Shown piece by piece: positions 1 through 12,300 of a DNA stretch of 64,000 nt. The stretch is from Terramyces sp. JEL0728. Its lineage: Eukaryota; Chytridiomycota; Chytridiomycetes; Rhizophydiales; Terramycetaceae. The stretch lies in NCBI GenBank assembly GCA_027603945.1, contig JADIIU010000013.1, positions 124,001 to 188,000 of the forward strand, read 5' to 3'. The translations under genes and the position numbers were made by a program. The first letter of the stretch is position 1. Every line of letters starts with the position of its first letter. Under the pieces are notes generated by a model that had not been told where the DNA came from, did not search any database, and saw nothing but the letters and a program-made list of their open reading frames with translations.

Positions 1-2561
1 CCTATGTCATGCAAGTGTCCCACCCAAATCTGTCCATTAATAACTATACCCCATGGTGGATTTTTGATGTTAAGTTCAGGCATATCCGGTTTCAGGGTGA
101 TCAGTGTTTGCTGGATTAAATTTTCCATGTTCCTGGCGTATTCGGCGTAACTTTCATGAAAATCAGCCAGATGATTCGCTTTGAGGCTGTATTTATTAAA
201 ATCGAATCTGATTACAATACTAGCCCCGTGGTTGGATCCCAAAAATAGAAATTGATTTGTGATGTCAGGCCGCATATTAACAATAGTTCCTGGTAAAATC
301 GCAACCAATTTACTCCAACTTGGATTTGAAAAATTACTAATCCTGACCTCTGATTCACCTTCTTCGTTAATTACCGAACACAAAAAGAACCCTTCGTCAA
401 GACCGCAGAATGCTGTATACCACAAATGTTCGCCATTTAGGAGCAAGCCCTTTTGTTTTTTCAAAGATTCTACTGAAAGAGATAGATTGTTTTTAGACAA
501 CAGTAAAGCTTTGGAACTAGATTTTTTCTCCAGGGTGTTTTCCGCATTGTCTTCTGGTTTTACTTCCACTTTTGCTTCTTTGACTTTTTCTGGGATTTTG
601 TATTTCCAAGATTCGACCTTCAACAATGCATGACTAATCTCATAAGAAGTTGTGGAATCAAACACAAATTCTGCCGGGACAAACAAGCTGTGGATGATTC
701 CATTGGAGAGATTAACCACCAGTCTCCTTCCAGTGACTGCCGTCCCTTTCTTACCTCCACTAACAGTTTGGTCCTGTGAATTTATTTGCGTAACGCTCTT
801 CACTGGATTCTCAAAATTCACGAAACCTACAGGCGTGATTGTTACCGAACTTTTCGTAAACGGAAGGCTTATTTTTCCATCCGCATCTTTTTTAAAGTCT
901 AGATTGAAGAGGAAGATTGTTCCATCATCTGAAGCCGTTATCATTAACTTTCCGTCACTGGTAAAATAAATCAGAGTAATCGCCTTTTTGTGGGGTTTGA
1001 GCACAAATTGGACAATGAATCCGCTGGCTACTGTTGATACAATTCTTATTACACCGTCAACAAATCCAAGCGCAACAGTTGAACCCATCGCATCCAGGTT
1101 CTAATTTAAAAACATTTTACAGCTGGGATATACGATATATAACTTCCGCCTTGTGGGTAATGTGCTTTGTTTATCAATGTTCTTGCAATATAGTCATACA
1201 CATGAAGGTTGCCGTCTTTTCCAAAGGTGGACATCTGGTGTTTTAGTGGGCTGGTCCCAACTCCAGCTACTGGTCCAGAATGGAAAGACAGCACTTTTTC
1301 GCTGCTCCTCTTATGCAAATCCAATTTCATCAAATGGCCTTGCTGGTCCTGAATTAAATAATCGTGTGATGAATTCGGGAATCTTATAATAGATTTAATC
1401 TAGATGAACAACCAAATACCTTGACTTCCTTTGCAATAAGTATTTCATCAATAGGCTCCATTTCAAATACTCTGGGTGTAGAAACTGAGCTTCCACCTTC
1501 TCCAGAGCCTGTGGTAACATCTGCGTTATCAATTGTTTCTAAATCCCAAACACGGACAAATCCATCCTCTCCACCCGTGATTACTTCGCCCTCTCCAAGC
1601 AATATGACTTCAATGTGTCCTTGATGGCACGGCTTTTTCCCTTTAATGCCAATTTCACATTTAATCATGCCGCCATCCCAAAGCAACAAGTTTCCAGTCT
1701 CGGTGCTGGACAAGACCTTCCCGTCGGGCAATTGCATAAAAGAAGCAATATCCGATAATTCAGACGCTCCAAATTTACCCAAGTAGCCTTGTAGCTTCAA
1801 ACCTGTAAACGTTGAAGACATTCTCCAGAATTTAATATGGCCCATTCCAGAGGTGGTTAATATTCCATCGTTTTCTTGAGAGAAACTGACTCTGAATACA
1901 TCCTACTTATTAAATTGACAAACCTGAGAGAATGCTTTACTTCTCAGTATGATAGCTTCCTCCTTCCAATTCCAAATCGTGAGCATGTAGTCTGGGTCTG
2001 TTGCTACACTGGCCAGTTTATTTCCTTGGCTGTTGAATGAAATATCTGAATATCCTCTTTCAGCTCCTCCTTTTAATACACGGAAAATTGTCATTGACGG
2101 ATAAGAGTAAATGTAAATGTTTGGTTCGGACTCTGCATTTTCGGCAACAGCAATATATCGTTTGGATGGATGGACGCATATCGCGCCAATAGAGCCGTTA
2201 CTAATACCTTGCGTGTAGTATTGAGTAACTGTTTCCAAATCCAAGAATACCAGGATATTACCAATTGAAGAGACAATGATATTATCTTCAACGAAATGGA
2301 TATTTGAGCGTTTGTGAGACTGGAATCCAAATGAATGGCTAGATTACACAATTATTACATTAATCTGAACATATTCGGGTCAATTCGTTTCAAGTCGACT
2401 TTCTCCTCATACCTCAGTAAGGCTTTCGCGTTCTCTGACTGAAACTCCTTACCGTCGGCTATAGTGTTGTGATTTTCGAGCGTTTCTCCTACGTTGTCGT
2501 CAGCTGGTGTTGGTTCTCTGCTGCTTTCTGCTGAATTTGGGGTTTCTTCATCTTCATTCAT
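1..2561 (-). CDS. CFAP44: CFAP44 (WDR52) axonemal WD40 protein, partial
   Basis: WD40-repeat protein of the ciliary/flagellar axoneme; in the family CFAP44 works with CFAP43 at the tether of inner-arm dynein f. The start is the ATG at 2561 (protein begins MNEDEETPNS); the gene runs off the left edge, so the C-terminal part is missing. Exons read in order after removing a 20-nt intron near 2340, a 21-nt intron near 1900, a 20-nt intron near 1400 and a 20-nt intron near 1100. Diagnostic family segments include GHIKFWRMSSTFTGLKLQG, LPDGKVLSSTETGNLLLWDG, GEVITGGEDGFVRVWDLETI and SFHSGPVAGV. The first intron splits the HSFGF-like segment preceding the first WD repeat. The presence of this gene implies a motile flagellum. 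Identification rests on recall of the conserved CFAP44 repeat region; confidence is high. Confidence 0.9.
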
Positions 2562-2910
2562 TTTTTCGACGCGAGAACAAATTATTAGTCTCAATCCTAG
2601 CGCAATAGCGGGATTAGCAGATCACACGTCTGAGGCCGCCTCAGTGCAATTAAAAAGTTTCAAATTGTTTCATACATGGATATTGACTTTGCTTGTCGAA
2701 AATTATACTCCAACCGAGCCAAGTGGTAATCCGATATCCTAATATCTGCCGTATACCCAAGCCAACTGACCAGTGCAATATCTGTGTGTGTTTTCTTTCT
2801 AGTGGTGTGCCTCTTGGCTCTATGTGAGGCGACCTGTCAAACGCCTCAATCCTTCACGGTTTATTTAATTCCAAATGATGGCCAGTTTCAACTAAAATTA
2901 GATAGAAAAA
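2562..2910. other. Divergent intergenic region CFAP44 / secreted protein
   Basis: About 350 bp between two divergent start codons. No ATG-initiated reading frame of note and no RNA gene was seen. It presumably holds both promoters. An open frame near 2784-2972 has no ATG start and overlaps the following gene in another frame. Confidence 0.4.
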
Positions 2911-3696
2911 ATGGTTTATCCTATTTCTCTTGTTCTCGCTCTTTCCGTGTCTGCAATTCAATTTGGTTATGAAGTTGGAACAGACGCACCTCAAGCTACG
3001 ACTCAACAACCAGCTGCAACGTCAGATTTACCAGTTGCAGTTACAACCACTGTGCCGGCAGTTGTCACCACTACTAATGCACCAATTACTACTGCTGCTG
3101 CCCCAAAGCCAACCCCTACTGATTACCGAAAACCAAATCCTAAACAAGTGATCCATACTCCACAAGCAGCTCCTGCAAACGCTCCAAACAATCAAGACCT
3201 GCCTAAAGTTTCTCCTCAATCTAACCCTGCACCAGTTCCCCAAGATTTTTCTCAATCTAGCCCTCAACCCGTACAGCAGGGACAAAAGCAACAAGCTCAA
3301 AATATGCCAGTATCTCAAAATTACAATCCACAGTCCCCTCAAACCCAAAACTCACCAGTCGCTGCAAACACTTATCAACAGCCATCTAACCAAGACTTGC
3401 CTCAAGTCACTTTACTTTCTGCTATTAAACCAAAGTGCAATCATGGGTACGGTACTGCTCCTTACATGATGCAGTCGTCTGATTTGCCTATTGCAGCTGC
3501 TACTGAAGCTTACGCAGCTCAAGCTACTGATTCTCCAGCTGCTGGATATTCCGCTGATATTCCAACCGTAACCACCATAAAGTACAAATGCGCTCCAAAG
3601 ACAACCGATGCGCCAGTCATCGCTACACCAGCTGGCTACTATGTGCAAACAACTGATGCCCCGGTTATCGCTACACCAACCGGAGGTTACTATTAG
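2911..3696 (+). CDS. Secreted Thr/Pro/Gln-rich repeat protein
   Basis: A 261-aa single-exon protein. The first ~17 residues form a signal peptide (MVYPISLVLALSVSA). The rest is low complexity: a Thr/Ala/Pro mucin-like stretch (about residues 25-80), a Pro/Gln/Asn-rich stretch (about 80-165) carrying recurring DLP tripeptides, and a C-terminal part with short repeats of the type TTDAPVIATPxGxY (two adjacent copies end the protein) plus two Lys-Cys-containing segments (KPKCNHGYG, KYKCAPK). It looks like an O-glycosylated wall or secreted surface protein. An AATAAA lies about 20 bp after the stop. No known domain was recognised. Confidence 0.7.
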   Translation: MVYPISLVLALSVSAIQFGYEVGTDAPQATTQQPAATSDLPVAVTTTVPAVVTTTNAPITTAAAPKPTPTDYRKPNPKQVIHTPQAAPANAPNNQDLPKVSPQSNPAPVPQDFSQSSPQPVQQGQKQQAQNMPVSQNYNPQSPQTQNSPVAANTYQQPSNQDLPQVTLLSAIKPKCNHGYGTAPYMMQSSDLPIAAATEAYAAQATDSPAAGYSADIPTVTTIKYKCAPKTTDAPVIATPAGYYVQTTDAPVIATPTGGYY

Positions 3697-3783
3697 ATTG
3701 TCGTAAATTCAAGTAATAAATAAAATGTGTTTGTAAAGAGTCCTTCGCCTTGATAAATTTCGCGTTTATTTGTTTGCTGCAAG

Positions 3784-4746
3784 ATGTATCTTTGCTGTAG
3801 ATACAATATTCGTCAAAGATGGATTGCGTTCGGGGCTTTGCTGCTACTTGTAGCCTTCGTAGCTACTTTTTCATATGTCAACACTGAACTTGGTAACCAA
3901 AGATATGGTACTCGGAACTAATCTTAGCGGAGCAGATCGTATCAGCTATCGATCCAGATGATCCAAATTTCAATGGGGTTCGTATTTACAATAATGTCAC
4001 TTCATTTTCTCCTGCAACCGTGCAGGTAACAATCGTGTCAAATATCTTGCCTCCAGTGTCAAATGCTAGCCACTACACTTTTGACGTCAATGGGAAATTA
4101 TCGACTATCCAAGGGGATGAAATCTATGCGCAAATCGTTTCTCCCATTCCGATATTCGCGTCAAAGGCAAACTGGTATCCATTCGATACATATGACGCCC
4201 TGGTTGTCGCCAGCTGCAAGGAGGCACAGATCGCATTTGTACTCAATGCAGCAGTAGACGCATGGAGGACTGAATTCAATTTGTTGGACGAAGGTGAGCA
4301 GTTCATGTACTTGCAAATAACCATGACCCGTACATTCGTCACAATCCTTTTCTCAATCTTTGTCAACTTTATGATGTGGATCCTGTCCTTGTCTGCAATT
4401 TACCTTTCAGTGACGTCGTGTACCCGCAAGCGTAAAATCGAGCCACCAATGTACGTCTGGCTAATGTAGGATTGCAGGGATAGCAGCTTTACTCTTTGCC
4501 CTGCCAAACATTCGCAATGTGCAACCCGGGTTGCCCGCCATTGGATGCACTGCTGATATTGCAGGGTAGACCACAGTTAATTGTAGATTTTTCCCATCAA
4601 TGCTTTTGGTCGGGTTTTCAGTCGTGATTTTGATGTGGAATTACATTCTTAATAACCATCATGACAGACCAAAGTCATCCGTCTCAGAGCCGCTGATCAA
4701 AAGTACCCCAAGGACAAGTGTGTTCACAGCAGACAGTGTGGTATAA
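3784..4746 (+). CDS. DUF4436 integral membrane protein
   Basis: About 300 aa after removal of three mini-introns (20 nt near 3900, 19 nt near 4450, 21 nt near 4566); the spliced length closes in frame. One membrane segment near the N-terminus (IAFGALLLLVAFVATFSYV) is followed by an extracellular or lumenal domain containing the WYPFDTYDA motif, then three C-terminal membrane segments. Between these lies LPNIRNVQPGLPAIGC..D, which is typical of the DUF4436 family of bacterial and fungal membrane proteins. The function of the family is unknown. The stop codon is fused to the poly(A) signal (TAATAAA), and the stop of the convergent helicase gene is only 24 bp away. Confidence 0.75.
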
Positions 4747-4770
4747 TAAACAATATTTATTCAAAGATAT

Positions 4771-7700
4771 CTAATCAATATCAATTAAATCATCCAAATC
4801 TACTCCGTCCAAGAGATTTTCAGTGTCAAAATCGTCTGGCAGCGCAGGCGGGTTTTCAGTAGGTATTTCCATTGTGCAATCGAAAAATCTACCTTGAGTC
4901 TGCTCATATTCAACAAAGTCGTCTGCAACTACAAAATCAGCCATGCTACTATCATCTTCATCCACATCGCTGCTACCAGCATAAACTGCCCTTCTTGTTG
5001 GATGAATAATTTGATATAATTCGCCTTTTTTAGTATGATCATTGTAAACCATTTGAGTAGAAAGATCGCTTGTGCTTTGGGGCTTGCGGTAGATTTTATG
5101 AAAATCTTCTGGAGAATTGACTCTAGATTCATACTCGACTTTGTTAGTGATAAATCCAGATAAATTGGTATCCATATCCCGCTCATCTTCATCACTGCTT
5201 ATATCGGCTTGGTCGTTTTCGGATATGCCTGCTTCTTCGTCAAAATACACGGCGGCGTTCAGGTTCTTTTTGGTTTTCTTTCTTGGAGGGTATACGACAG
5301 TTTTGCTGTCCATTACAGGAGTTTTTCTAATTTTTGGAGGTTTCCTCGGCTGCTTTCGCAATTTTAATCGTTCTTGCAATGGTGTAGTTCTAACCAAGTT
5401 TGAATGTTGATTGACAGGATTAGGTGAGTTTAGTTGGTTTGGCGAGCTGGATAAAACGACATTCCGCTTCTTTAGTCCTGCTACTCTGCAGATTGGCGTT
5501 CTTTGTGGGTTAAAATCTGGAGAACTTGATAATATTCTGTTATTTAACACTTTCCGTATTGGGGTTTTATAAAATGCATCTTTGGAGCTTGAGGTTATAA
5601 CATTCACGGTAATACGGTTTTCGTGGGTATCAGTATTATTGTTTACGATGGCATCTATCTCGTCCCAATTTACATCTTCCAAATCATCAAAAAAATTATC
5701 TTGGCTGTTATTTACTGATGCGAGCGACTCTTGCCTACCCACTTGGGTTATTGGGATGGGGATTTTTGGTTCTTCTACAGCGGGTATTTCGACAGCATTC
5801 CAATCAAAATCTTCATCCGTGTACAAATCCTGACTTTCGTTGCCTTCAACTGTACAAAGTTTGTATTCTGGAGTTTGCGGAATGATAACATCCTCATTTT
5901 CAGTCATTGTTTCTTCTTTTATTACTTGTAGCTCAGCGTGCTCACAATCTGCCGTGAAATTACGATCGTTGCAGCTCTTTATATCCGCCTTCATGGGCGT
6001 CTCGTCGGCAAATAAATCATTGAATTCATAGTCTATTACCATATTATTTTTGGGAGTTGCAAGTATTTCTCTTTTCTTTGGCATACTTTGTTCTGCATCT
6101 GAATCATATTGTTTCCCTTGGGGTATTTGCTGTGACCCATACAAGGGACTGCTAGTTAACAGCTTAATTTGCACTTTTTCGAATCCTTGGATTTTCTTTC
6201 GTGGTGTTGGAGACTTTTTGACTGGTGAATCTGAAATAGCTTTCCTTGCAGTTCGGGGGATATATGGTTCGTCCAACTTGTACTCTTCCAGCTGTTGCAT
6301 CAATTCTACAAATTTGTTGCATCTTGCAGAACGGGGAATTAGCTTGAGCGGGAGATATGCAGTTTGCCAATTGGGAAACTTTGACATGTCTGCCTGATCG
6401 TATTCTATGGACATGAAGTTGTTTGTGTAAAAATCGATATCTTGCTCTGTCATTTTAACCTTTTTCTTTTTTGGAGCTGGTTTTGGGGCTATTTCCGGAA
6501 TTACCATTTTAACCTTCTCACATGCTGGCTTTTCAATATTTTTAGGAAATAACTTGGAGGTATCTCCAGAATACATGGAAAGCTTTGATGAATCGAACAT
6601 TGCCTTTTGTACATTTTTATACTTTGTTCTCGCCAACTTTACATCATCCTCTTCCTGTCCTTTGTTTAAAAGTAGGCAGATTTCCCCTCTTCGTTTTCTG
6701 CCCGTTCTGCCAATACGCTGAAGCATCTTTATAGGCGACTTTTTGTTGTCAAAGCAAATAATTAAATCAATTTCTCCGATATCTAAACCTTCTTCGCCAA
6801 TAGAAGTAGCAACGAGCACATTAAATAGTCCACTCTTGAAATCATTAATGATCTGCAGCTGCTCTTTTTGTTTGAGCCCTTTGCCCTTTTTCCCAGTACT
6901 TTGTCCAATAAATATTGCTGGTTTGACTAGCGGCTGGTGTTCTTTTAGAACGCTGCATATTTCTTCAACACTAGTCCTATACGTCGAGAATATCATAATT
7001 CTAGTTTCCATATCTACCGAATTTCCTTTCCGGGTTTCTTCAGTCACATATTCTTTGTGATTTGCAAAATGTTCAAGGACAATATTGACGAGCGACTGGA
7101 TTTTTGGATGTGACACAAAGGTGGGTTTAGCCATTTCCTCCTGCACATTGTTTAATATCTGAATTAACCCTCTGTCTTGAATAAAGTCCTTTTTCATCTT
7201 TGACAGATTTCCATTTTGTTTAGCCTCGACAATAAAATCATTGATGCTGGTATAAAAGGAATATATCCCTTCGTTAAATAAATGTTGAACAAAGCCGCAC
7301 AGGGTGATTGCAAATCCGAAAAGCCCTTCAATCACATTTCCGGTTTGTTTTGGTAATGAGCTTTTGTGTTTTCTCCAGTAATCTCTACTCGCAATTAAGC
7401 CATAAGGAGATGCTTTTTCTGGCGATTCAATTCTGTATGCTTTAAACTGGACTAATTTCTTCAAGACATTCCCCAAGAAAGGGCCAAATCTGGATTACTC
7501 ACAATGTACCTGTCAAACACTTTTTTCATCAAATCGCTCTGTTCCACTACCAATTCCCTTATGTTTTTTGAATGTACAAACGGTGCAACGTCAAAACTTT
7601 CTTCAGTGCGCGATTCAATTTTTTCAATGTTCAAGTGATTGATAACAGTCTGAACTTTTTGTAAATCCGACCCTGGAGTGGCAGATAAAGCTAGAACCCT

Positions 7701-8292
7701 AAACTTGCATTGCTGAATATTTAACTCTTTTACGACCTCTACATATGCGTAGTTTCCTGTTGATCTATGTGCTTCGTCAAACACTGCCAAAACCACCTAT
7801 CGTTAATCTATTCAACAATCATTTTACCTTTTCAGAAGGACAGATGTTTGTTTGCAAGTCATTCCTAAATGTTTCCGGTGTCATAAAAAATATCCTTCTG
7901 GTTTCCCACATCTTTTTCCGTAATTCAACACTAGAATGGCCGGTCAATTCCACTGTATCCTCCTGCGATATCCCTGTAATCTTGAAGCATGCTTCGATCT
8001 GTTGGTTCACCAGTGGTCTAGTTGGAGCCATGAAAACCATTATAGAATTAGGAAACCATCTGTAATAATTGTACATGATAACAGCTGCGATAAACGTCTT
8101 TCCCAATCCAGTAGGCAAGCACACCAGGGTATTTGAAAACAAGGAATTTTTGATGATGTTGTATTGGTAATCTCTCTGCTTGTAATTTATTGGAAATATC
8201 CAAGTCTTTAAATTCTCTGCATCCAGAACATGGGCTGAATCTCCATCTTCCTGAGAGAATAAATCCCTAAACTCCTCCACAACATTGCTCAT
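4771..8292 (-). CDS. FANCM: FANCM/Mph1-type DNA helicase
   Basis: SF2 DEAH helicase that, in the family, remodels stalled replication forks and recombination intermediates in the nucleus. About 1,156 aa. Start chosen at ATG 8292 (MSNVVEEF); the frame also opens upstream but only with TTG. Visible motifs: Walker A LPTGLGKT, motif Ia APTRPLVNQQ, DEAH box FDEAHRSTGNYAY, motif III LSATPG, motif V GLDIGEIDLIICFD and motif VI QRIGRTGRKRRG. The long C-terminal third is acidic and disordered with no recognised ERCC4 nuclease domain, so it resembles fungal Mph1 rather than vertebrate FANCM. Two introns: 31 nt at 7797-7827 and 20 nt at 7490-7509. The ATG lies only 24 bp from the divergent PCD start. 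Confidence 0.93.
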
Positions 8293-8316
8293 TGTCCAGA
8301 TTGACTTTTCCAAAGA

Positions 8317-8700
8317 ATGAAGAGATCAATTTCCACCAAACTCGAAGCTCTTGTTGGCAACCATTGGCAGCTGCAAACTAGCAAGATTTATAAAGAATTC
8401 AAATTTAATGACTTTACAAGTGCATTTGGATTCATGTCTCGTGTTGGTATCCCACGTTAATTTTAGCAATTCAAGCCGAAAAGATGGACCATCATCCAGA
8501 AGTAAGTTTCCAACATTCTTTACTCATTTCTGCTTTCGCACTTGATTTTATTGAGATGCTAACCCTAGTGGTTCAATGTGTATAACCAGGTCAACATTAC
8601 CCTAACAACGCACGACGCTGGTGGTCTTACAGAAAAGGATTATAAATTGGCAAAGAAGATTGACCAGATTGCAAAAGAAACTGGAATAGTCTGGGCATAA
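8317..8700 (+). CDS. PCBD: Pterin-4a-carbinolamine dehydratase (PCD/DCoH)
   Basis: A small enzyme (98 aa) that dehydrates 4a-hydroxytetrahydrobiopterin to regenerate the pterin cofactor. Three exons: a 20-nt intron at 8447-8466 and a conventional 67-nt intron (GTAAGT...GCTAACCCTAG) at 8502-8568. The spliced protein carries the family hallmarks: [19 protein letters not shown] with the catalytic His pair, WFNVYNQV, and [20 protein letters not shown]. It is the clearest demonstration in the window that one gene can hold both an ultra-short and a normal intron. An AATAAA lies about 15 bp after the TAA. Confidence 0.93.
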
Positions 8701-9344
8701 ATTCACGAATAATAAAAAACAATTGGTTTATTTACAGCTGATTACAAACAAAATCCTGAGGTTAATAAAAATCGAATGGCTCGGGAGCAATTATTCGTCA
8801 ATCGAACATTAACCTTGCGGTCCCAGCAGAATCCATCGTGAACTAGACGGTGATACGCTTGAGAACCAAGCATACCGGTGTTTCATTCACAACTTTGGCT
8901 GCCGGCATTCATCGGAGAATGGATATAACTAGTTGTCTTCATCGCCATTATTGAATTTACTTACTGTGAGATTTCAATTTTTTTTTGCAAACAACTGGAA
9001 GCCACTCAAGTTGGATATTTTCCGGACAGGGAGGATATTTGGAGTCTACAATGAGAACTTGATGTATTCTAACGTTATGTCTTTCAATTACTTTTTATTG
9101 AAAGAGTATCTGGTAGAAATTTAATTTTGGAAGAGAGTATCTGCTACTAGAAACTCGTACTAGAAACACTCATTAATCTTCCATACGTTAGGTGCGAGCA
9201 GCTTGATCATTCCGATTCCAAAGTCACGGCAGTTGAGTAGCGTTGGCATCAATGTTGATTGATCCGTTATTGGCATCAACGTTAATCAATCGTATTTTTC
9301 TGTTGCTTCTGAAGGGCGGTATATCTTTTGGAAAACAATCTGCA
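8701..9344. other. Gap with a possible small spliced gene on the minus strand
   Basis: About 640 bp without a gene I can name. At the PCD end, an AAATAAAC on the minus strand (about 8726) mirrors the poly(A) signals of other convergent pairs, and ATG codons at 8948 and 8906-8908 open short minus-strand frames. With one or two introns these could give a peptide of 20-50 aa (for example one starting MPAAKVVNETPV). No splice pattern gives a protein I recognise. From about 8950 to 9340 I see nothing supportable. Confidence 0.25.
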
Positions 9345-12300
9345 ATGGAGGAATTTGAAGCAGCTTGCAAAAAGGCACAGGTAATTTATTACTGAAAAGT
9401 CAATTGATCAAAACGAAAGAAAGGAAGCTGAGCGATATTTAAAGCAAATTCAGAGCCATCAAGATTCATTGGAGCTTTGCAAACATGTACTTTCAAATTC
9501 AGCCGAATCTACAGCACAATTCCACGCTGCAGTTATAATCAAAGAGATAATCACAAGGAACAAGACCGAAGAACGCCAGAAGTGGGTTCATTTCCTCTTG
9601 GGGTTCGTTATAGAGCGTTATGGATCGTATTTTTGAAATTAATCCAGAATATTGCATCATGTTAGAGGAGCAATACTACAAACTATCGCCATTTCTACAA
9701 AATTGGGCTGGTTGGAACAGAATGATCCAGTCAAGCAAGGTAACAGTTTGTAACGTAGATGTGATGAATACGCTCACGAATTTGATGACAAATGAATCGG
9801 TACACGCAAAACGTTTGGGATTAGCATTAATGTTTCAACTATTGAACGAGTTTCCGTGTACCAAAGCAACTTCGCTGGGATTGTCACTAGATTTCCACCA
9901 AAGCTGTCAAGTTTCCTTCCAGAAATCATGGCTGATCCTGTTGTTCCAAATGGTTTTACAGTGTCTTTTCCAAAACATGGTCGGTGAGACAAATCACGAT
10001 TTGGTAAGAGCGGCTCTGGCTTGTGCAGAAAAGATTCTGTGTTGGAATTTTGTTGCGAATGCATCATCTATAGTTAGAAGCAGAGACGAGAACCTGGACA
10101 AGGAAAAGAACCCTTTGAAGTTGCCAGTCGAATGGAGAAATGTGTTGTTGGTTCCAGAATTGCTCTCTCTGTTCTTTCAGGTAATACATGTTAACGCCAG
10201 TTATGCACGGTGTATTTTAATGAGCCTGATATGAGTGCAAAAACAATTACCTGTCTAACTCAACTAGCATCTGTTCATGGACCGATTTTTGACACTCAAG
10301 AAATGCAGCAAGTGTATGTCAACAATTTTTTGGGGGGATTCAAGGGATATTTGAGTAACGTATTGCACAAAATCACAAATCCTCAAAACCAAGTTGATAC
10401 TGCAGACAAAATTTATAGTTTAGCCCAAATATCAAATCATATTTTTAGATTTTCAAGCATCCATATATTAGCAAAGGTTTCAGAATTCCCAGAAATTATG
10501 AAAGGGTTGGGACAAGTTGCGGTTATCTGCCTCGATTTAAAAGCGGGTAATGTAGACGATACGTGGTTTTTGGACGCCGGAGATGATATTCTTCTTATGT
10601 GGGCTGCTTTTGGTAATATTTGTGTAATGTAGTTGAAAAATTCGACACATATTCCCCCGAGGAAATCCTGCAATTGATGGCGGACCCTGCAAAAAACCAG
10701 ATATTGTTTTTACTTTCGGAAATCGCGGCGGAGATTGTCAGCAAATACATCGAAGTCCATGTTATTCATACTGTTTCGGACGAAGAGGACGATGAATCTT
10801 ATGATTTCATGCAAAAAGATGTCGAATTGTACTCTGACCAGTTATTGCATATTTGCGTCCTATCCAGACTTAAAGTAGACCAAGTACTTGCAAAGTTAAT
10901 CAACATTATCAATCAAAAGACGCAGCAATTAACTCTACTATTCCAATCTGGTTCGGGAGACGCATCTGGTGAACTGATGGCAGTGCAGGAACAAATCCAT
11001 TGGGCTGTCCTGATTAGTGGTCATGTATTGGCAGATTCTGCTTTTGGGGAAACACCGCAGATTCCAAATTCTATTTTGAAAGCTTCCAGCAACAGCACAG
11101 TTGAAAACGATCCAGCAGTCAATTTGACGAAATGTATTTTCAACCTACTAAATTATTTAAGTTTCCCTGTGGGGTCTCCGCAGCATGACGCCTGCAGCCC
11201 CTTGCTGCTCGAAACTCTATTCTGGTTCACTGATAGATGGGCCACCACTTACTTGTTTGCTGATATGAATGAATATTCCATCAAGAGGTAATTAATTTTA
11301 ATCTCAGCAAGTCCCTGCACGATTTCTGTGGATTAAACGGTGGAGCGCCAGCTATTTTGGACTTTATCTTAAGCAAGATTGAATTAAACGCAATTATATG
11401 GCATACCGAATTGGACATTGTTAGTCAAATCATTACACTGCTTCAGGGGCTATCCAAGAACAAAGCTACTAGGGACCAAATGCTCGCTAATGGTAGTCAT
11501 TTATTAATTAAGCCAAATTTACCCAAATTGTTCACTATTTCTTGTTGAACATTTCCAGATTGCCATCTACCGTTCATAGTCCGATCGTACAAACAATCGT
11601 GTACACTGCCACACATGCAACCGATGATGCTGTAAAGCACTCTTACTTCAAGAACCTGAGTGATGCCATCGAAGGGTCGTTGAACTCTATTATACAAAGT
11701 CCAGATTTCGGCCAGCACTTTGAAACAACCGTCACTAGAGAAAAGGTTATTGTGGCTCTGGAGCTGTTTGGTGGTTTGGCACTTTCGGTGGACGAAACGA
11801 CGACAGTTCAAATTTTTGAAACTTGTGGGAAGCACTTTTCGTCGTTTGTCAAGCTGCTCGATATCTACAAGTCGCATCCAGACGTTGAACTCTACATTAT
11901 CACAATTTTCAAAGATTTAATCAAGAATCAGAGCTTTGATGCACTACAGCAGCAACATTGCCAATTGCTATATCACGCCGTGTTGGAACTTATTCAAGTC
12001 TACACAAAGAATGAAAGCGGAAGACATCGTGCCCATCAATCGCTCGATGAAGAAGAACTATATGAAGATTTATCTGTGCTGTTAGAATTGTTAGCGGGAT
12101 TGATTGCTTCAGAGTATGAAGGGTTTGGTAACATTGAATTAATCTAGAACGAGAAACAGTCCTGGCTAGAATGCAGAAAAATGAAAGCGATATCGACGTT
12201 TCCAAAGTAGTTTTTGTTGGTGTTAACAACTTGTTGGCTCTGATCACTAAGGAAATGCTGGAATTCCCTCGATTGTGTTTGGACTACATGCACCTTGTTA

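Noticed and set aside
259..969. Two plus-strand open frames at the left end.
   Set aside because: They begin with GTG or TTG and are antisense to CFAP44 exons, which carry recognisable WD40 sequence.
3028..3648. Minus-strand frames opposite the secreted repeat protein.
   Set aside because: No ATG-led protein with sensible composition; the plus strand has a signal peptide and a poly(A) signal.
8760..8900. A tRNA-like GTTCGATT motif on the minus strand.
   Set aside because: The flanking bases do not pair as a T-stem and no acceptor or anticodon arms were found.
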